From assembly GCF_013368755.1 (NCBI RefSeq), contig NC_049563.1, positions 2,666,001-2,730,000 on the forward strand: a stretch of 64,000 nt of DNA, read 5' to 3'. The DNA is from Talaromyces rugulosus (Eukaryota; Ascomycota; Eurotiomycetes; Eurotiales; Trichocomaceae). The number at the start of each line of letters is the position of its first letter. Positions within the stretch are counted from its first letter, which is position 1. The position numbers and the translations under genes are program-made. Below are positions 1 through 11,949 of this stretch, piece after piece. The notes under the pieces were generated by a model that searched no databases, had not been told where the DNA came from, and worked only from the letters and a program-made list of their open reading frames with translations.

Positions 1-22
1 GCCGGCTTTTGCCTGTGGGGTA

Positions 23-69
23 ACGTATTTTATAACCCCCGTCGGCCACATAAGCCATCTCGGCCACCC
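23..69. repeat. Left terminal inverted repeat
   Basis: The 47 bp are identical to the reverse complement of 1852-1898. The outer end reads ACGTATTTTATAACCCCC. It is preceded by the TA target dinucleotide. Confidence 0.95.
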
Positions 70-132
70 GCCCCACAAAAAATTATTATATCGACAAAAA
101 TGGAATAAATAATCAGAATTACTATATAATTT

Positions 133-1791
133 CTATGTCAAATTGTTTGGACAGTACGTGCGAATATGCCCGATTTGTTTACAATTAGAACAGGTCCGCG
201 GTGCGCGCCTGCGTGCCCCCGAAGCCACTTCTGGATTAGGAAGTTGTAGAGCTTCCTAGGCTGTTAACGCTGCTGCAGCGATTTCACGACCCTCAGAGAC
301 TGTCAAAATCCCTAATCGGTCAATTGGACAATTTCTTGTTGTACGTTTTTACTTCTGGTAATAGTTCGCTGCTTGTAGATTGTGGTTTTTTTGTGCCAGA
401 ATAGTAGCAGAATTCATCACTAAAGAGCATCCTTTTATTAACTAGTCTAACGCGCGCCTGGTGGATGAATTTGAATTAGTAAGACATTGTCTTATAAATC
501 AATCTATCGTCCTCGCCTGGTAGGCCAAATTTTTGACATTTTTTAGTGTTTTTAAGGACTAATTTGCACTAGAATGGGCTATATTAGGGGGGGTAGGTGT
601 TCACAATTAAATATCAAGCTTCGATAGTACATGTTCTGGGTTGAATGGAGAAATACCAGTTGCTGTAAAGCTGCTTTTAATATTTTGTATGGAATAGGCT
701 TTATCTCAAATTTCCAAATATATCATCAAAAAATTGTCTTTATTGATATGGTTGACGCTACAGCGCATCCGGTTTTCGACTGCATGTCTATATAATCGCT
801 TAAGAACTGTAAAAACACCTATATCAAGCAGCTGAAGCAGATGAGACGAGTGTAGCAGTATATATATAGGAATAATATTATTCTAGGTGTAGTACTGATT
901 GAATAAAGGTATAAAATGACTGCTATAGCCATCAAGAACCAGCATGCAGTACCTTCCAGTTATAATCAGTCTTATACAAAGGTTAAAAATCTTTTGAAGC
1001 CATTCAATCCCAAGTTTGTCAGACGTCTAACCGTTTGGCGACTTAGTAATTAATCAATCAGGGAATAAACAGGATAAATTATATCAGTCAAGTAGCTTAT
1101 TGACTGACTTCAATATAATAAGTAAGGGTAACGCGATTCTACGTATACTTACACATTCTATAGCTGTGACCTATTCCCAATTCCTAGGCTGCACCAGACA
1201 AGGTTTTTCTTTATAATTAGAGCTGCATACAACTTTTACAGTAGAAATAATCCCTATAGCGAACCCAGTCTCGTCAAAATTCCAAATGTCATCTTCAACA
1301 ATCCTATACTTGGTAAAAGCGTATATAAAATCGTCAAAAAAGCCACTTATAATTATTAGATCCTTGCATAAAGCGCGCTCATAGTTATATTTGCGAATGT
1401 AACGAGTCTTAAGGTCTTGCTAGCGTCTTAAATAATTATTCACCCAGCATTTACCAACAGTAGGTGGTAAATCAATAGAATTGTGTTTAGCAAGCAAGCA
1501 ATTGGCCATAAGCTCTACTATCGAAGGCCTAACAGGGCAGCCACGCTTATCTATAGAAATAATCTACTCGCGAAGTGATATTTCCTTGGTTTCTGATAAT
1601 TTGGTGTTATGGGCACGCTTATATGAGCGTTGAAAGCAACCGCTATATCTATCTTGAAGCGTCGATCTTGGAACGTTGAAAAGGCGCGCCGCTTCGCGCA
1701 CACTGGTGATTTGGCCTTTTTTTAACGCGTTTACAGCAAGCTGAAGTCTACCCTCATCGTTTGAGGGATTTTTTGCAGCGTTCCGAGGCAT
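133..1791 (-). pseudogene. Fot1/Tan1-like DDE transposase, inactivated
   Basis: Reading on the minus strand, the product starts with a Psq-type helix-turn-helix (motif SVREAARLFNVPRSTLQDR). It continues through a CENP-B/Tc5-like DNA-binding segment to the DDE core, where VEDDIWNFDETGF (first catalytic Asp, near 1275) and CMLVLDGYSSHF (second Asp, near 930) are clear. A C-terminal CCHC zinc knuckle, C-x2-C-x4-H-x4-C, lies at 151-192, and a stop follows at 133-135. In-frame TAG stops occur at 1564-1566, 1420-1422 and 1171-1173, at positions where I recall relatives having Trp (TGG). G-to-A changes at Trp codons equal CpA-to-TpA on the other strand, the signature of repeat-induced point mutation. 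Further stops follow after the second Asp. The gene is dead; family assignment is firm. Confidence 0.88.
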
Positions 1792-1851
1792 ATTGCTGTG
1801 TTGGTGCGATTTTCAAATATGTGTAGGGTGGAAAGTGGGAGAAAATTGAGG

Positions 1852-1898
1852 GGGTGGCCGAGATGGCTTATGTGGCCGACGGGGGTTATAAAATACGT
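1852..1898. repeat. Right terminal inverted repeat
   Basis: This is a perfect inverted copy of 23-69, followed by the TA target dinucleotide at 1899-1900. Confidence 0.95.
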
Positions 1899-1900
1899 TA

Positions 1901-2300
1901 TGTGGTAATTCTTCTTATGATGATTATTATTATTCCGAGTCATTTTGGTGAAATAGGAGGTAGTAATATAAGTAAATATTTGTCTAACTACATCAATCGA
2001 TATTTTTTTAAATCACGTTTCAACGCTCATCTACATGTCAAGAAACTGCCGAGATGTCGCGTGAGGAATGACTTAATATGGCACATTGCTGCTTTGGGCA
2101 CATGAATTGATATAATTATATACGTATTACTGTTGGTTACGCCTCTCCGAATTCTTACAAATATACTCGACCTTGATAAGAAGCGCCAAACAAGGGTCGA
2201 GTTACAAATAGTACAGAAATTATAGCAGAAGAGGCCAAACCACGGCTACTTCTAGCTACTCATCTGGGCGCATCAAAACACGAGTGAAAATATACTAATT
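1901..2300. other. AT-rich spacer between transposon and permease 3' end
   Basis: No coding region is supported. The stretch holds the presumed 3' untranslated region of the minus-strand permease and the flank of the transposon. Confidence 0.6.
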
Positions 2301-4124
2301 TTACTCGTCAGTCTTGTTGCCCAGGGTGGAAGTGTCGTATCCGTTAGCGACCAAGTATTCGCGGAAGCGAATGTCCTCTTCCGAAATTGTGTCCTATAAC
2401 AAAGCTATTAGCCCAGAAGGGAAAAAATGTCGAATATAAAAATCAGTACTGACTTGTCCAATATAAGGCACAAAGGCCCAGCAAAGAAAGGCACTGAAAA
2501 TGCAGAGCGCGCTGGAAATCAAAAAGGGATCCTGGCCAGCGCGAGTCGCATTCGGGGCATTTTTTTGGGCAATTGGAAGGACGTAGGTGCCCACAAAAGC
2601 GCCAATCTGAGTTGATATCACTGTCAGGAAAACTGTTATCTCATTACAAGGAGAAAAGAAAGAAATACCTTTCCGACAGCGGCCGCAATTCCATAATATT
2701 GGCCTCGAACCGAAGTTGAGCAGCTCTTGGATGCAAGAAGACCGATGTTGTCACCAGGGCCCAGCTCTCCAAGGGCGGAGAAGATGCTATCCCGCAGTCA
2801 GTCTCTATTCAATATTTATATGCATACAGAGAAGAGACTCACCCGAAAACGACCACGAATGCTGCAACATACTCGGGCGTAGCCAGTTTTTCGTAAGCGC
2901 CGGTCATGATGAAACCGACAACACCTTGGGCCAAAACACCCCAGCCCAGGGTAGCCTTGGGGCCGATCCAGTCACTCAAGTAGGCACCTCCGAGAGATCC
3001 AGGGAGGTAGAAGGCGTTGGTAACAATGGACCAAGCAAAGGTCTTCCATAGCGGGGCATCGTCACCGATGATGATCTGGATCCACCTGGACGAGTAAATG
3101 CTGAAAGAGAAAGAGGAGAAGTTGTAAAGGAACCAAATCAAGCTGACGACGGACTATTGCTAAGATTAGCGAAAACGACACACATAACAAAACCGATCAG
3201 TTGAACAAACCAGTCGCTTCCAGTAATATCTGTCATGTTGTTAGCCATTATCAAGTTTTTCATCAACAAAAAAATAAAAATAAAAATGAGCGAACATACT
3301 TGAGAATCAACAAGTAGGGATAGGAGCGCATGCGCTCGCGGTTAAACTCCTCGGGCTCCTTCAACTTGTATCGCAACCACAAGAGACTCAGCGGAGGGAT
3401 GACACCTAGACCCAGGCAAATGCGCCAGACGGCGCGCAGATGGTCTTCGGTAAAGATAGCAACGAGAACAGTGGGCACGATGGCGGCGACCACAAATCCA
3501 GAGTCGATCATGAAGTCGGTGAAGATGATGAACCAGCGGTTTCGACTGCCCGACTCGAGCTCGCCGGTGCTTTCGGCGCAAGCAACTGAACCGGCGGGGT
3601 ATTCGCCGCCGATACCAATACCCAGGAAGAAGCGATAGGCGGTCAGGGCAGCGAAAAGACCAGTCTGGCTGTCATGGTATCCGTATGAAGCGGCACCCAA
3701 CGCAGCAAAGACGATGAGAATGATAGTCGAGATGAACAGCGACCATTTGCGAGACCAGTAATCACTCGAGATGCCAAAGGCCAATTGGCCGATGACAGTG
3801 CCGACGAAGGCGATAGACGAGACATTCTGACTAGCAGGAGATGTACTATACGTATCGGGGTAGATTGTGCTAAGAATGGTGTTGACAGGGCCGATAACCT
3901 GGAAATCTGGTCAGCAATTGATCCCTCTCTCTCTCTCATCCAAACATTCGACGCACCCCGTTCAAGTAACCGTCCGAGAACAGACCGGCACCGCAAGCAA
4001 TGACGGGCCACATGCGCTCCCAGCGGCCCTTGGGCACCGCATCCAAGGGGAGGCGGTGGACTTCCACGTCCGCGTCGACCTGGGGAGCCCCCTTCTTTTC
4101 ATCGACGGAGGTGTTGTATTCCAT
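2301..4124 (-). CDS. Git1-like MFS glycerophosphodiester/phosphate-family permease
   Basis: Predicted 486-residue twelve-helix major facilitator related to yeast Git1 glycerophosphoinositol permease and Pho84-type phosphate carriers. It probably imports glycerophosphodiesters across the plasma membrane. Exons (minus): 4124-3957, 3898-3300, 3229-3211, 3153-2843, 2786-2669, 2606-2454, 2393-2301; they sum to 487 codons. Family landmarks are [17 protein letters not shown] with the loop GSRNRWFI after it (exon 2), [16 protein letters not shown] (exon 4) and [14 protein letters not shown] with [14 protein letters not shown] (exon 5). The C-terminus is acidic and hydrophilic. The third exon is only 19 nt, placed because it restores a YYWKRL-SVVS junction typical of the family. 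Start is the first ATG of a hydrophilic N-terminus rich in charged residues. The substrate is inferred from family only; a phosphate or other organophosphate role is possible. Confidence 0.85.
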
Positions 4125-6428
4125 GATATGAGGTCGCTTGTCAAGCGGGCCGGAGTCGAGGATAGCCTATCGCTGTTCAAGACCAGAAGTACAAAACGGA
4201 AGAGGAAAAAAGAGTGCGAGTGGGCGCGTCGAGACGGAATGAAGGAAGTTGAAGCATCCAACAACGACAGAGAAACCGAAGAGAGAAAAAAAAAGAGCCA
4301 GGCCGCTTGGCGCGCCTACTTATACGATTGCCATTGCTGCGTCCTGACTCTGAGGCACATGAGCGGGCGGGCGCGATCTCCACCTGTGTTTTTCTCGAAC
4401 GCAGCCAAATACGGAATAGCGTCTGTAACGCTGCGCGAGCGCGCCTTCTGATTGCTGGGGCCGCAAAAGGTCCAATCACAAGGCAGCCTTAGCCCCGCTT
4501 CCAAGCGCACGCGGCCACCCCGAGGCCAGCGTACGTAATTACCGATACGCCCTGTATTGATGCTATCTTATCTATATCAGCAACATTGTTACATGAAATG
4601 GAATTGGTCAAGCTGGTCAGCTGCACTATTATAATATGTTATTTTTTTTCTTATAGCCTGGCTTCTCAAATACTCCAGGACAGGAACACCGCGTGGTGAA
4701 GGATCGGCTAACCACCCGAAACGTGACCATGCGGATTCCCGCCATGCCGTATTAGGCAATAGTGGATCCGCTAGCCAACTATGCCTGTCAGTTCTTATCA
4801 GCATTTATTTCCAACTTCGCACCCAGCGTCGTCATGTTTGGACATTATTATTCAATGCATGCCGCCGACAGCAGCATTGATTGGACTCGCCACAATAGAG
4901 TGTTCTCAATACTCTAGAGTCTAGCGAAGGGAGAGCATCAACAAGCATCGCCGCGGAACGAACTGGTTTTCTAGCCATTTTCCTTATAGGGCTTAGCTTG
5001 GTCATCTAAACAATCATGGCAATTTCCGTCTGGCTCTGAACTCTAAACTACATTTTCACTTGTTTAGAAGCACACATTACTCGATACCTAACTCACCCAT
5101 GGACGACAATACATTTCAATGAAAAATAGGAACGAATATACCCCTTATGTAGAACAAAAAACTTACAGTGCAGTATTAATGCTAAGCTTTTTAGGCCGAA
5201 CGGGCGGCCCACCGAATAAGGCCAATCGATGGCCCTCGCACGCCCACGGGGTATGCGTACTCTAGCTGAGAGGTCAAGTTGAGGTGATCCCGGATCAGAA
5301 CGATCAAAATAGATGGTCCAATCGGTGAATCCGGCTCAGGTTGGCCCTATTTGGCCCTTTTCTAGAAGCCAGCAAGCAATCCGCCGAACCGTGTTTCATA
5401 GGGGCCATCCATTTTTCAAGTACTACCCTAGTCATTATTGTGTTTGGGAGGCGTGCCATAGATTTAGCAGGTGGTAACTATACCAAGAATAGCAAGGCTT
5501 TAACTTTGGGTTTTTTTTAATGTTGTCGGTAATCCAGCTAGCATTTGATGTATATTGTTAACAAAAAGCATCACGTGCACATTTAACGTTAACTCGTTTC
5601 TCCAGTACTATCTATGTTCCTTGCAGTATTCTTCTCGTTGTGCTTCTAGAATCAAGCTAGTGCTTCTATTTCCAACCAAAGTATTGTGCTATGATCCTTC
5701 TTTCATCAATTGACAGCCTGCTCGTTTATTAATTAATCCGCCCTTTAGACCATCATTTCAGTGAGAGGGTATATTTATTTCTGTAATAAATACTTCTGGT
5801 TACGGTTTTAAGGTCATAGATTAATCCTTTACGTTAAACATACTTGTAAGATAGAAATTTATAGACATATATTAATCGATAAAATAATTATAATACATCG
5901 AGACTAGTAGCTTTTTCAAATTTTAGCACTAGTAACATATGTAGATTATGAAGGAAGCGAGAATGATATCAAATTTATACATAATATAGTAAAAAATCAA
6001 TTTTAGTTGAGGCTGATTAATCCACATGCTGTATTAATATCGTAATATATATATACATATATGCTGGAAGGAACCACCGCCAAAAAATCAAAAGGAGAAA
6101 TTGCAACCAACTAGCCCAAGTTGTTAGTTGCAAAAAGATCTTCTCACCTTTAAAAGCTTACTGCATTAGCTACTATATAGAGATAGTTGGAAGTTGCCAT
6201 AACAGTGGTGAGCTGCGATATTCCATCCGCCGTGCGGAACGGAAAAACAACCGCCCGCGAAGCTCAGGCACTGCTGATCCACGCAAGCTCCGTCATCGAG
6301 TGATCGCACCACTCTGCTCTTATTGTCCCCCTTCCCTCAGCGCAGTCCAGTTGTCCTCTGAACCAGAAGGATCTGACTGTCTCTACTCTACCTTTTTTCT
6401 TTCTTATTTATATTCCTTCATCGCCATC
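4125..6428. other. Divergent intergenic region between permease and rpn7
   Basis: The 2.3 kb separate two outward-transcribed genes. No gene is supported. The stretch from about 5690 to 6070 is strongly AT-rich. A CACGTG E-box core at 5572-5577 is the type of site bound by Pho4/PalcA-like factors, which would suit a phosphate-regulated permease, but it lies about 1.4 kb from its start and one hexamer is weak evidence. A CCAAT box lies near 4473, about 350 bp upstream of the permease ATG. Confidence 0.5.
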
Positions 6429-8020
6429 ATGGCCGACCCCCAATTCGCCAAGTATCCCGACCTGTCCCTCGCACAGGACGTCTTCAACCTCTCCAACCCA
6501 TCATGCACTTCGACGGTTCGACAAAGCTCGCTCAAGAGGCTTCATAATGCCATCAAGGAACACAAGATGGCCCCGCTTTACAGGCATCTTGCACACCCTA
6601 CTGATGGGATCTTGAATACCTCGGGCGAAGGAGTTGCCCAACAACCATCGACTAATGGAGCTGGTTCTGGGCGACCGATCATCACGTCCAACTTGCTCAC
6701 CGGACGGAAATTGCCTCAGCGGGTGGACTTTCCATGGGATGAGAAGCTGTACGACACATTAAAGGAGGAGAATAAGAAGGAGCTCGAGTCTTACCAGAAG
6801 GAGGAAGACGAGGCTGGCGAGGCCGCGGGTGAGACCGAGGTGCTCGCTGCCCAAGGAAAACGCGCAGAGTTCTGGGCTCGCGTGGGAGACAAGGTACATG
6901 CGTCTTGCTCATTTTATATGCGTATACTAACAAGCTATTCTGATTTAGGACAAAGCTATTCAGACGTACGAAGCAGTGCTCGAGAAGACTAATATCCTGG
7001 GAACGAAAATCGACTTGGTCCTGGCCATGATCCGTGTTGGTCTATTCTTTGGCGACAAGGTTTTTGTGAAGAATACTGTGGAACGTGCGAATGCCCTGGT
7101 GGAGAGCGGTGGCGACTGGGACCGTAGGAATCGCCTCAAGGCTTACAAGGGCCTGCATCTCCTCACCACTCGTTCTTACAGCCTGGCCGCGCCTCTTTTG
7201 CTCGACAGTTTGTCTACTTTCACAAGCTACGAGCTGTGCAGCTATTCCTCTCTCGTCATCTACGCTGTTCTCGCAGGATCTCTTTCGCTCAAGCGAGTCG
7301 ATTTCAAAGCCAAGGTCGTCGATGCCCCGGAAATCCGCGCCATTCTCGGCGAGGGTGAGGATGTAGTGTCTGCCCTTTCCGGTGCGGTGTCCTCTGGGCC
7401 TGGTGCTGGAGACGAAGAGATGAAAGATGTGCCGTCGAGTTCTACTCCTGGGGCGGCATCCACTGCTATCAACCTGACCAGCCTAGGCGCGGGATCCAGT
7501 GCGCAGGCAGAAAGTGAGCGGGCCATTGATTTCTCGCCACTGGCCAACCTTGTGAGCAGTCTCTACAGCGGAACCTACACATCGTTCTTCGTTGCGCTGG
7601 CAGCTGTAGAGGACAACTTCCTGAGCCAGGACCGCTACCTGTACGAGCACCGTGCCTGGTTTGTGCGTGAGATGCGCTTGAGGGGCTACCAACAACTACT
7701 GCAGAGCTACCGGGTGGTCGGACTGAGCAGCATGGCGGGCGACTTTGGTGTCACTGTCGACTTCCTAGACAGGTAAGATCTCATTTCTGCATGTTAAAGC
7801 ACAACTATCTGACATTGACTACCCTAGGGACCTGTCCAAATTCATTGCCGCCGAGCGGATATCATGCACGATCGACCGCGTCAACGGAGTCATCGAGACG
7901 AACCGCCCGGACGACAAGAACAAGCAGTACACTGATTTCGTCAAGCAAGGCGATGCTCTGATCACCAAGCTGCAAAAGTACGGCCAGAATGTGAGGCTGC
8001 GGGGAAGCGAGCGGAGTTAA
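6429..8020 (+). CDS. rpn7: 26S proteasome lid subunit Rpn7
   Basis: 493-residue Rpn7/PSMD6 homologue, a non-ATPase subunit of the 19S regulatory-particle lid needed for lid assembly and degradation of ubiquitinated proteins. Exons: 6429-6893, 6949-7772, 7828-8020. The N-terminal half is helical (PDLSLAQDVFNLS, HKMAPLYRHL, then TNILGTKIDLVLAMIRVGLF) and contains the Rpn7 repeat domain; the C-terminal part is the PCI domain (LRGYQQLLQSYRVVGLSSMA, then DFLDRDLSKFIAAERISC), ending in a short basic tail. An acidic insertion rich in Ser, Gly and Asp lies between them (around 7380-7510), as in other filamentous fungi. The start is the ATG preceding ADPQFAKYPDL; upstream in-frame sequence looks like 5' leader. 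No lesion is visible. Confidence 0.95.
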
Positions 8021-8394
8021 GAGTATAAATATACATCATAGTCTTGATCTCGCATGGCCAACAATGAATTGCAGTAAACCATGTTATTATTATAATTCAA
8101 CGATAGACAATTATCAATAGTAAATAAATCGTTGGCGCCTCGTGATGCTTACCTGCATACAAGTTGGACAAAGTTCCCCGTTCTCCGTGGACACGAACGA
8201 GAGACTCACCGGTCCCGAATCGGCGAAGTGCCCGACTCCGGCCGGGCCTCGACTCACCGCCCACCGTTATCTTCAGACTTCAGAGTCTGACCTCGACAGT
8301 TATACGGCATCTGTCGCGTCCATTCGTTTTGTTTCTTCGTTTTGTTTCTTCGTCTGGTTTGATTTATTAATCATTAATTATTTTCTTCTCCGCC
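8021..8394. other. Spacer: rpn7 3' end and ALT promoter
   Basis: 374 bp between two genes on the same strand, containing presumed 3' and 5' untranslated regions and T-rich/CT-rich promoter tracts. No other gene is supported. Confidence 0.6.
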
Positions 8395-10334
8395 ATGCAT
8401 TTCAAGCCGATTCCGGTCTCGCGACTGGTCCAGAGCCCGCGACAACGATGCTCGTATTCACTGTTTGCCGCCGGCCAACGCCAGCTAGGCCACGGGAAAC
8501 CGATATCAGGTACGAGTTATTTACTTTATTTAAGAGTCATATTTGCACCTGAAAGCAAGCCTGAACGCCTGCTATTGGCGTCGTCCCTGCTCCACTCGTC
8601 TACTCCATACCCCACACTAGACCCCTCTCGCTCGACTGATTTTTTGCGAGGCGTGTGATCGTGGTCCGGGATTTATTCGGGTTTACTGTTTTTATTTTAC
8701 TTTATTATATATATATTTGTTGTTCTTGTATATACCTTACATTATATATATACCTACTTCGAAGGATTGCTGATGAGATTCAACCGCGTGTTACAGTGAC
8801 CCGAGCATATCCATTCATTAACAACAGTCGCAACATGGCCACCCACCGACTCACATACGACAACATCCGCCCCGAGGTGCGTGATGCCCAGTATGCCGTG
8901 CGCGGAGAGCTGGCAATGAAGGCCGAGGAGTTCAAGGAGCGCCTGGACAAGGGCGACAAATCGCTACCCTTTGACAACATCATCTTCGCCAACATTGGCA
9001 ACCCGCAGCAACTGGGCCAGAAGCCCATTACTTTTTTCCGGCAGGTGCTCAGTATCTTGGAGTACCCGACACTGCTCGACAACGAGGAGGCGCTCAAGTC
9101 GGCATTTGGGTACAAGCAGGACGTGATTGACCGTGCAAAGAGGCTGTTGCAAGGAGTCCAGACTGTGGGAGCGTACAGCCACAGTCAGGGAGCACCTTTG
9201 CTGCGAGAGAGCGTGGCCAAGTTTCTTGAGCGGCGTGATGGGTTTCCGGCAGAAGCCAAGGATATTTTTTTGACTGGCGGTGCTTCGTCTGGAGTCAACA
9301 CACTGCTCAATGTCATCTGCGAGAACAAGTCGTCTGGTGTTCTGGTGCCGATTCCGCAGTACCCTCTGTACACGGCTACGCTCTCGCTTCTCAACGCCCA
9401 CTATGTGCCTTATTACCTGGAAGAAGGTAAAGCATGGGGCACCGACGTCAACACGATCCGCGAATCCGTCACCAAGGCCAAAGCCGAGGGCATCGATGTC
9501 CGCGCCATCGTGGTGATCAACCCTGGAAACCCAACGGGTGCCAGTCTGAGCCCGGACGATATCAAGAGCGTGCTCGACCTCGCCGTCGAGGAGCGCCTGG
9601 TCATCATGGCCGATGAGGTCTACCAAACCAACGTGTTTATCGGCGAGCACACCTCTTTCAAAAAGCGCCTGCGCCAGCTGCAGCAAGAAGTCGCCGGCAA
9701 ATACGACAATATCGAGCTCGTCTCGCTGCACAGTGTCTCCAAGGGTATGGTTGGCGAATGCGGCCACCGGGGCGGATACTTTGAGTTGGTCAATTTCCAT
9801 CCGGATGTGCAGGCCCAAATCTACAAGTTTATTAGCATCATGTTGTGTCCGTCGGTGATTGGCCAGTGTTTGGTGGAGATGATGGTCAACCCTCCCAAAC
9901 AAGGCGAGCCCAGCTTTGAGTTGTACAATGAGGAGTACAATGGCATCAAGGAGGGGTTGAAGCAGCGAGCTTTTGCCCTGTATGAGGCGTTTAAGAAGAT
10001 GGAGGGTGTTGACTGCCAGGAGCCACAGGTACTCCTTTCTCTATCTCTCTCTCTCTCTCTAATACTAATATAATTCCAGGGCGCCATGTACCTCTTCCCC
10101 ACCATCACTCTCCCCGCCAAAGCTATATCCGCCGCCGAAGCCGCCGGCAAAAAGGCCGACGAGTTCTACTGTCTCGCACTGTTGGACGCCACGGGCATCT
10201 GTGTCGTTCCCGGCTCTGGGTTTGGACAAAAGGAAGGCACTCTGCATTTCCGGACGACATTTTTGGCGCCTGGGACGGAGTGGGTGCAACGGATTACCAA
10301 GTTTCATGGCGAGTTTATGGATAAGTATCGGTGA
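8395..10334 (+). CDS. Alanine aminotransferase with spliced mitochondrial presequence
   Basis: PLP-dependent alanine:2-oxoglutarate aminotransferase (class I/II fold), interconverting alanine and pyruvate with glutamate and 2-oxoglutarate. Exons: 8395-8509, 8797-10028, 10080-10334, giving about 533 residues. The first exon encodes MHFKPIPVSRLVQSPRQRC and further basic, Ser/Arg-rich residues without acids, a mitochondrial targeting signal. It joins in frame to the body, which also has its own ATG at 8835 (MATHRLTYDNI). A shorter cytosolic form could therefore start there, as for dual-localised ALTs. The body shows NIGNPQQLGQKP, the cofactor-binding INPGNPTGASL and DEVYQTNVF, and the Lys loop SLHSVSKGMVGECGHRGGYFE. 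The C-terminal exon ends with VVPGSGFGQKEGTLHFRTTFL. The second intron is nearly all CT repeats. Confidence 0.93.
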
Positions 10335-10745
10335 TTTTGCATATAAATATATATATATATATATGTGAGAGTATATATGGAAATATATGTTGGCAGAGTT
10401 ATAGATACACATACAATTTGCATTTGCATTTGGTATTGCATACAGCATTACATGTAATAATATTGGGTACATTGACCGTATCGTCCAGATGTCACCACGG
10501 CTCTTTACCACACCATCACCTCGTCATAGTTATTGTTGCCTAGCTTTCGTACACTCTTCCATTAAAACTTCTTTCTCTGTCAAGCTCTCTCATCCACATA
10601 TTGTATTATTGCGATTCTCTGATAGGACACTCCACTTCCAAGACAACAGGCTTGCCAAAAGGCGATTCTTTCCTTAATGCATCAAAGCACTTGACTCTTT
10701 TCCGACTCAAAAGTCACAACAATAAGTACGTTTTTAGCAACCACA
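10335..10745. other. Spacer downstream of ALT
   Basis: 411 bp of AT-rich sequence with a short (AT)n tract near 10345-10365. No gene is supported. Confidence 0.55.
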
Positions 10746-11949
10746 ATGCTCAGCTCCTCCAATCGTCTTCCACTGGAAGTGTGGATTATTATACTTCGAC
10801 ACGCGCCAGATCTTTCAATGATATACAAATCTATCTTTGCTTCCGTGAATGCAAGTGCAGGTTTCAACATCGACTCGCCTTATATTTTGGATGCTGCGAT
10901 AGCCCGCTCAATCCCAGAATTTAAGCCTGAAGCTCGTATGGTTGCTATTCTAGGCACATTTTTAGGGCCGTCGTCATCATCATCATCATCGAATTTCACC
11001 TTTGAAAGCCTGGTCCATGGGTACAAAAATCTCCCGAAAAAAATTTCTTTCAACAGCTGGATCCAGCATCTTGTGCGTTTATGAAGGGAACACCGGGTCC
11101 TCGCTACCTGGTGTTAACCGCATACCGTATAGAGACTCTTCAACACATATGCTTTGTCTCGCTCCTCCATAACATTCATGAGGCTTTATGGCCTATTCTG
11201 CCTAATAAAGAGATTCATAATCATTACTCGATTAAAAATTCCAAGGCTGGGATTGATTTTTAGGCTGTTGCATGGTGGTCTTTGTCCAGGGTTGAAAAGA
11301 TGCGAATTACGCGTGCATATTGGAATCTAATTATTTATTGGAATATCCAAGAAATCTGTCCCGATAATCTGATGATGACAACATCAGATAATTATGACTT
11401 TATTAAATACAGGGCAACAATTAATCGCATCGATCCATATTTTAAACCGTATTCATTCAAGAAGTGTTCAGCGAATCCACTTGAAGAGATGAAGTGTGTA
11501 TCTAGGTGCTACTCAGTGATTTCTTGAGCTTTCCCGCCTTCCTCCATGATGATTCGCGCTGAATTATTTACTCCGTTTACGATTCGCCAGTCTTTTTTTA
11601 AATTGGGGCTTGAGAAATGGGTCTTTACTACTGTTTTCGAAGAGAACCCGTGCTGGAAGGTTTGAAGAACGAAAACAGGTCGAGGGGACTTAGACTTGGA
11701 TTTCGTGTCATGGCTTGTTTGAAGAGTAGGGATAAGGACTTTTCTTTTTTGGGTTATTCAAATTCGAAACCGGGTCACGACGACGACGACGACGATCAAT
11801 TTATAGACTGCCTTGGTATCTGCATATGGGACGACCAACGACTTAGTTGGGTTGCTTTGGGATCTGGATTCTATATGGGAAGTTCCCGGATCCGTGCCTG
11901 GACTCTTGCCCAGAATCGTGCGCGGACGACTCGTTCTAGGACTATATGA
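10746..11949 (+). pseudogene. F-box-like gene, apparently decayed
   Basis: The first 60 residues (NRLPLEVWIIILRHAPDLS, then a stretch with SPYILDAAIARSIP) match the F-box-like N-terminus of large Eurotiales families whose members would bind Skp1. After codon 113 (stop at 11082-11084) plausible continuation is found only by changing frame: 11081-11263, 11282-11527 and 11617-11949. The last part includes an Asp repeat and the segment CLGICIWDDQRLSW, resembling the C-terminal ends of these proteins. A 60-nt intron from the GTGCGT near 11070 is conceivable but its downstream frame soon stops. I therefore favour a relic with several lesions; a multi-intron gene is the alternative. Boundaries are approximate. 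Confidence 0.5.

Larger units (their letters stand above)
21..1900 (-). mobile_element. Decayed Fot1/Tan1-type (pogo, Tc1-mariner) DNA transposon
   Basis: The element is bounded by two perfect 47-bp inverted repeats beginning ACGTATTTTATAACCCCC, each flanked by the dinucleotide TA (21-22 and 1899-1900), the expected Tc1/mariner target duplication. About 1.8 kb between the ends encodes a broken transposase on the minus strand. Total length and single-gene design fit the Fot1/Tan1/Pot group of fungal pogo-like elements. The terminal sequence, with its repeated GGCCAC-type blocks, resembles my recollection of Aspergillus Vader/Tan1 ends; this was not checked. The element lies about 400 bp downstream of the permease gene and does not interrupt any recognised gene. 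It cannot be autonomous because the transposase has several stops, but its ends are intact. Confidence 0.9.

Noticed and set aside
4589..4804. Small minus-strand gene with a repeated WLADP motif
   Set aside because: Only 71 codons, no family match recalled, and no splice context; it may be chance.
8655..8834. ALT starting at the upstream ATG-like codon with a hydrophobic leader
   Set aside because: This is read-through of the first intron; the spliced presequence from 8395 joins in phase and looks like a real targeting signal.
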